DNA from: Planctomycetaceae bacterium | Lineage (GTDB): Bacteria > Planctomycetota > Planctomycetia > Pirellulales > UBA1268 | Assembly: GCA_002694955.1 (NCBI GenBank) | Contig: NZNR01000033.1 | Span: forward strand, 3,467-9,164 | Length of the DNA stretch: 5,698 bases | Reading direction: 5' to 3' | Part shown: positions 5,425 through 5,698 of the stretch, piece after piece | Layout of the letters: each line of letters opens with the position of its first letter | How positions within the stretch are numbered: position 1 is the first letter of the stretch | Position numbers and translations under genes: made by a program | The notes under the pieces: generated by a model | The model's database searches: none | Seen by the model: only the letters and a program-made list of their open reading frames with translations | What the model was told of the DNA's origin: nothing

Positions 5425-5646
5425 ATGACAAAACCAAAAATTTCCCCTATCGGAGCAGCGTTCACCTGGGTTGGCCGAATCACGGCAATAGGATTGGTTA
5501 TGGTACTTCCCGGTGCTGGTGGAAACTGGCTCGACCGACAACTCGAAACGACTGTTCTCGAACCGGTGGGATTTTTGTTTGGTTTTACTCTGGGTCTCAC
5601 ATCCATCATACGACTAACTGCAAAAAATCGACGAGAAAAGCAGTAA
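5425..5646 (+). CDS. AtpZ/AtpI-like small membrane protein, ATP synthase-associated
   Basis: This 73-residue protein has two predicted membrane helices (about 9-31 and 46-63) separated by a short hydrophilic turn with GNWLD (33-37), then a basic C-terminus (NRREK). Two helices with a G-x-x-x-D turn and a Gly-rich second helix (FLFGFTLGLTSIIRL) match the AtpZ/AtpI-like family, whose genes sit at the head of F-type ATP synthase operons. In Bacillus, AtpZ with AtpI has been linked to divalent cation transport and to ATP synthase assembly or function. ATG 5425 is the only start after an in-frame TGA at 5413. AGAGG lies 13 nt upstream. Only 10 nt separate the stop from the next start, so the two are co-transcribed. 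The match rests on pattern rather than strong sequence identity. Confidence 0.75.
   Translation: MTKPKISPIGAAFTWVGRITAIGLVMVLPGAGGNWLDRQLETTVLEPVGFLFGFTLGLTSIIRLTAKNRREKQ
5573..5588 (+). repeat. 16-nt direct repeat, copy 2 (within AtpZ-like gene)
   Basis: Exact copy of the 16 nt at 5391-5406. Here it encodes part of the second membrane helix, again read as FLFGFT in the gene's own frame. Confidence 0.8.
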
Positions 5647-5656
5647 AAAGGGTGCT

Positions 5657-5698
5657 ATGCAGGGCAACAAGCAAAACACTTTTAAGTCAGTTGTGTTT
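5657..5698 (+). CDS. Start of a further gene (3' end outside window), probably ATP synthase operon
   Basis: Fourteen codons beginning MQGNKQNTFKSVVF run open to the window edge. AAGGG (5648-5652) sits 4 nt before the ATG, a short but usable spacing. The gene starts 10 nt after the AtpZ-like gene. From that context it is likely an AtpI-type subunit or another early gene of the F-type ATP synthase operon, but the residues seen are too few to recognise a family. Confidence 0.55.
   Translation, partial: MQGNKQNTFKSVVF

Larger units (their letters stand above)
5363..5428 (+). other. Possible 21-codon leader ORF overlapping the AtpZ-like start (ATGA)
   Basis: ATG 5363 opens a basic 21-codon ORF beginning MPEKRKTLRV and containing LFGFT. 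Its TGA (5426-5428) overlaps the ATG of the next gene (5425-5427) as ATGA, the classic arrangement for termination-reinitiation coupling. A weak GGA lies 9 nt before the start. The downstream gene's own ribosome site (AGAGG, 5407-5411) is 13 nt from its ATG, longer than ideal, which makes coupling plausible. No family is recognised; it may also be chance in a 100-nt gap. Confidence 0.28.

Noticed and set aside
1..5698. Defence island, CRISPR array, prophage or insertion sequence
   Set aside because: No spaced repeats, transposase, integrase, nuclease-toxin or terminal inverted repeats were found; despite the tRNA, there is no tRNA-fragment repeat suggesting an attachment site.

Overview
The window looks like a chromosomal segment of a planctomycete, probably a marine Pirellulaceae-type lineage. 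I infer this from three things: protein architectures common there (an FHA-GAF-SpoIIE phosphatase, a response regulator fused to a class III cyclase, a short DegS/NarL-type kinase), scattered housekeeping genes set among signalling genes, and GC content that is roughly balanced by eye. This is recognition of style, not a database match.

Layout. Positions 1-1218 (+) hold the C-terminal part of uvrB, whose 5' end lies outside the window. A compact histidine kinase of the DegS/NarX type (1246-1914, +) follows 27 nt later, probably in the same transcript. A short convergent gap with a weak hairpin separates it from a large minus-strand gene (3738 back to 2056) encoding an FHA-GAF-PP2C (SpoIIE/RsbU-like) phosphatase that starts with GTG. 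A 207-nt gap (3739-3945) carries two inverted repeats and a plausible -10 box. It leads into tRNA-Gln(CUG) at 3946-4016, which folds completely. The 123 nt after the tRNA are almost entirely hairpins. Next is a response regulator-adenylate cyclase fusion (4140-5324, +) with all expected catalytic residues. A 100-nt gap then precedes a small two-helix membrane protein of the AtpZ/AtpI-like family (5425-5646, +). The first 14 codons of another gene start at 5657; this is probably the beginning of the F-type ATP synthase operon.

How the genes may work together. Three adjacent proteins read or write phosphorylation or cyclic-nucleotide signals: the kinase, the phospho-threonine-reading phosphatase and the receiver-cyclase. 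No LuxR-type regulator, anti-sigma factor or antagonist is in view, so any pathway linking them is inference. No mobile element, CRISPR array or recognisable defence system is present. The least ordinary signals are the reading-frame conflict at the kinase start (a strong Shine-Dalgarno serves a different frame), the 33-nt hairpin just before the cyclase, and the leader of the AtpZ-like gene. That leader contains a short ORF ending in an ATGA overlap and a 16-nt exact repeat of a segment inside the gene.
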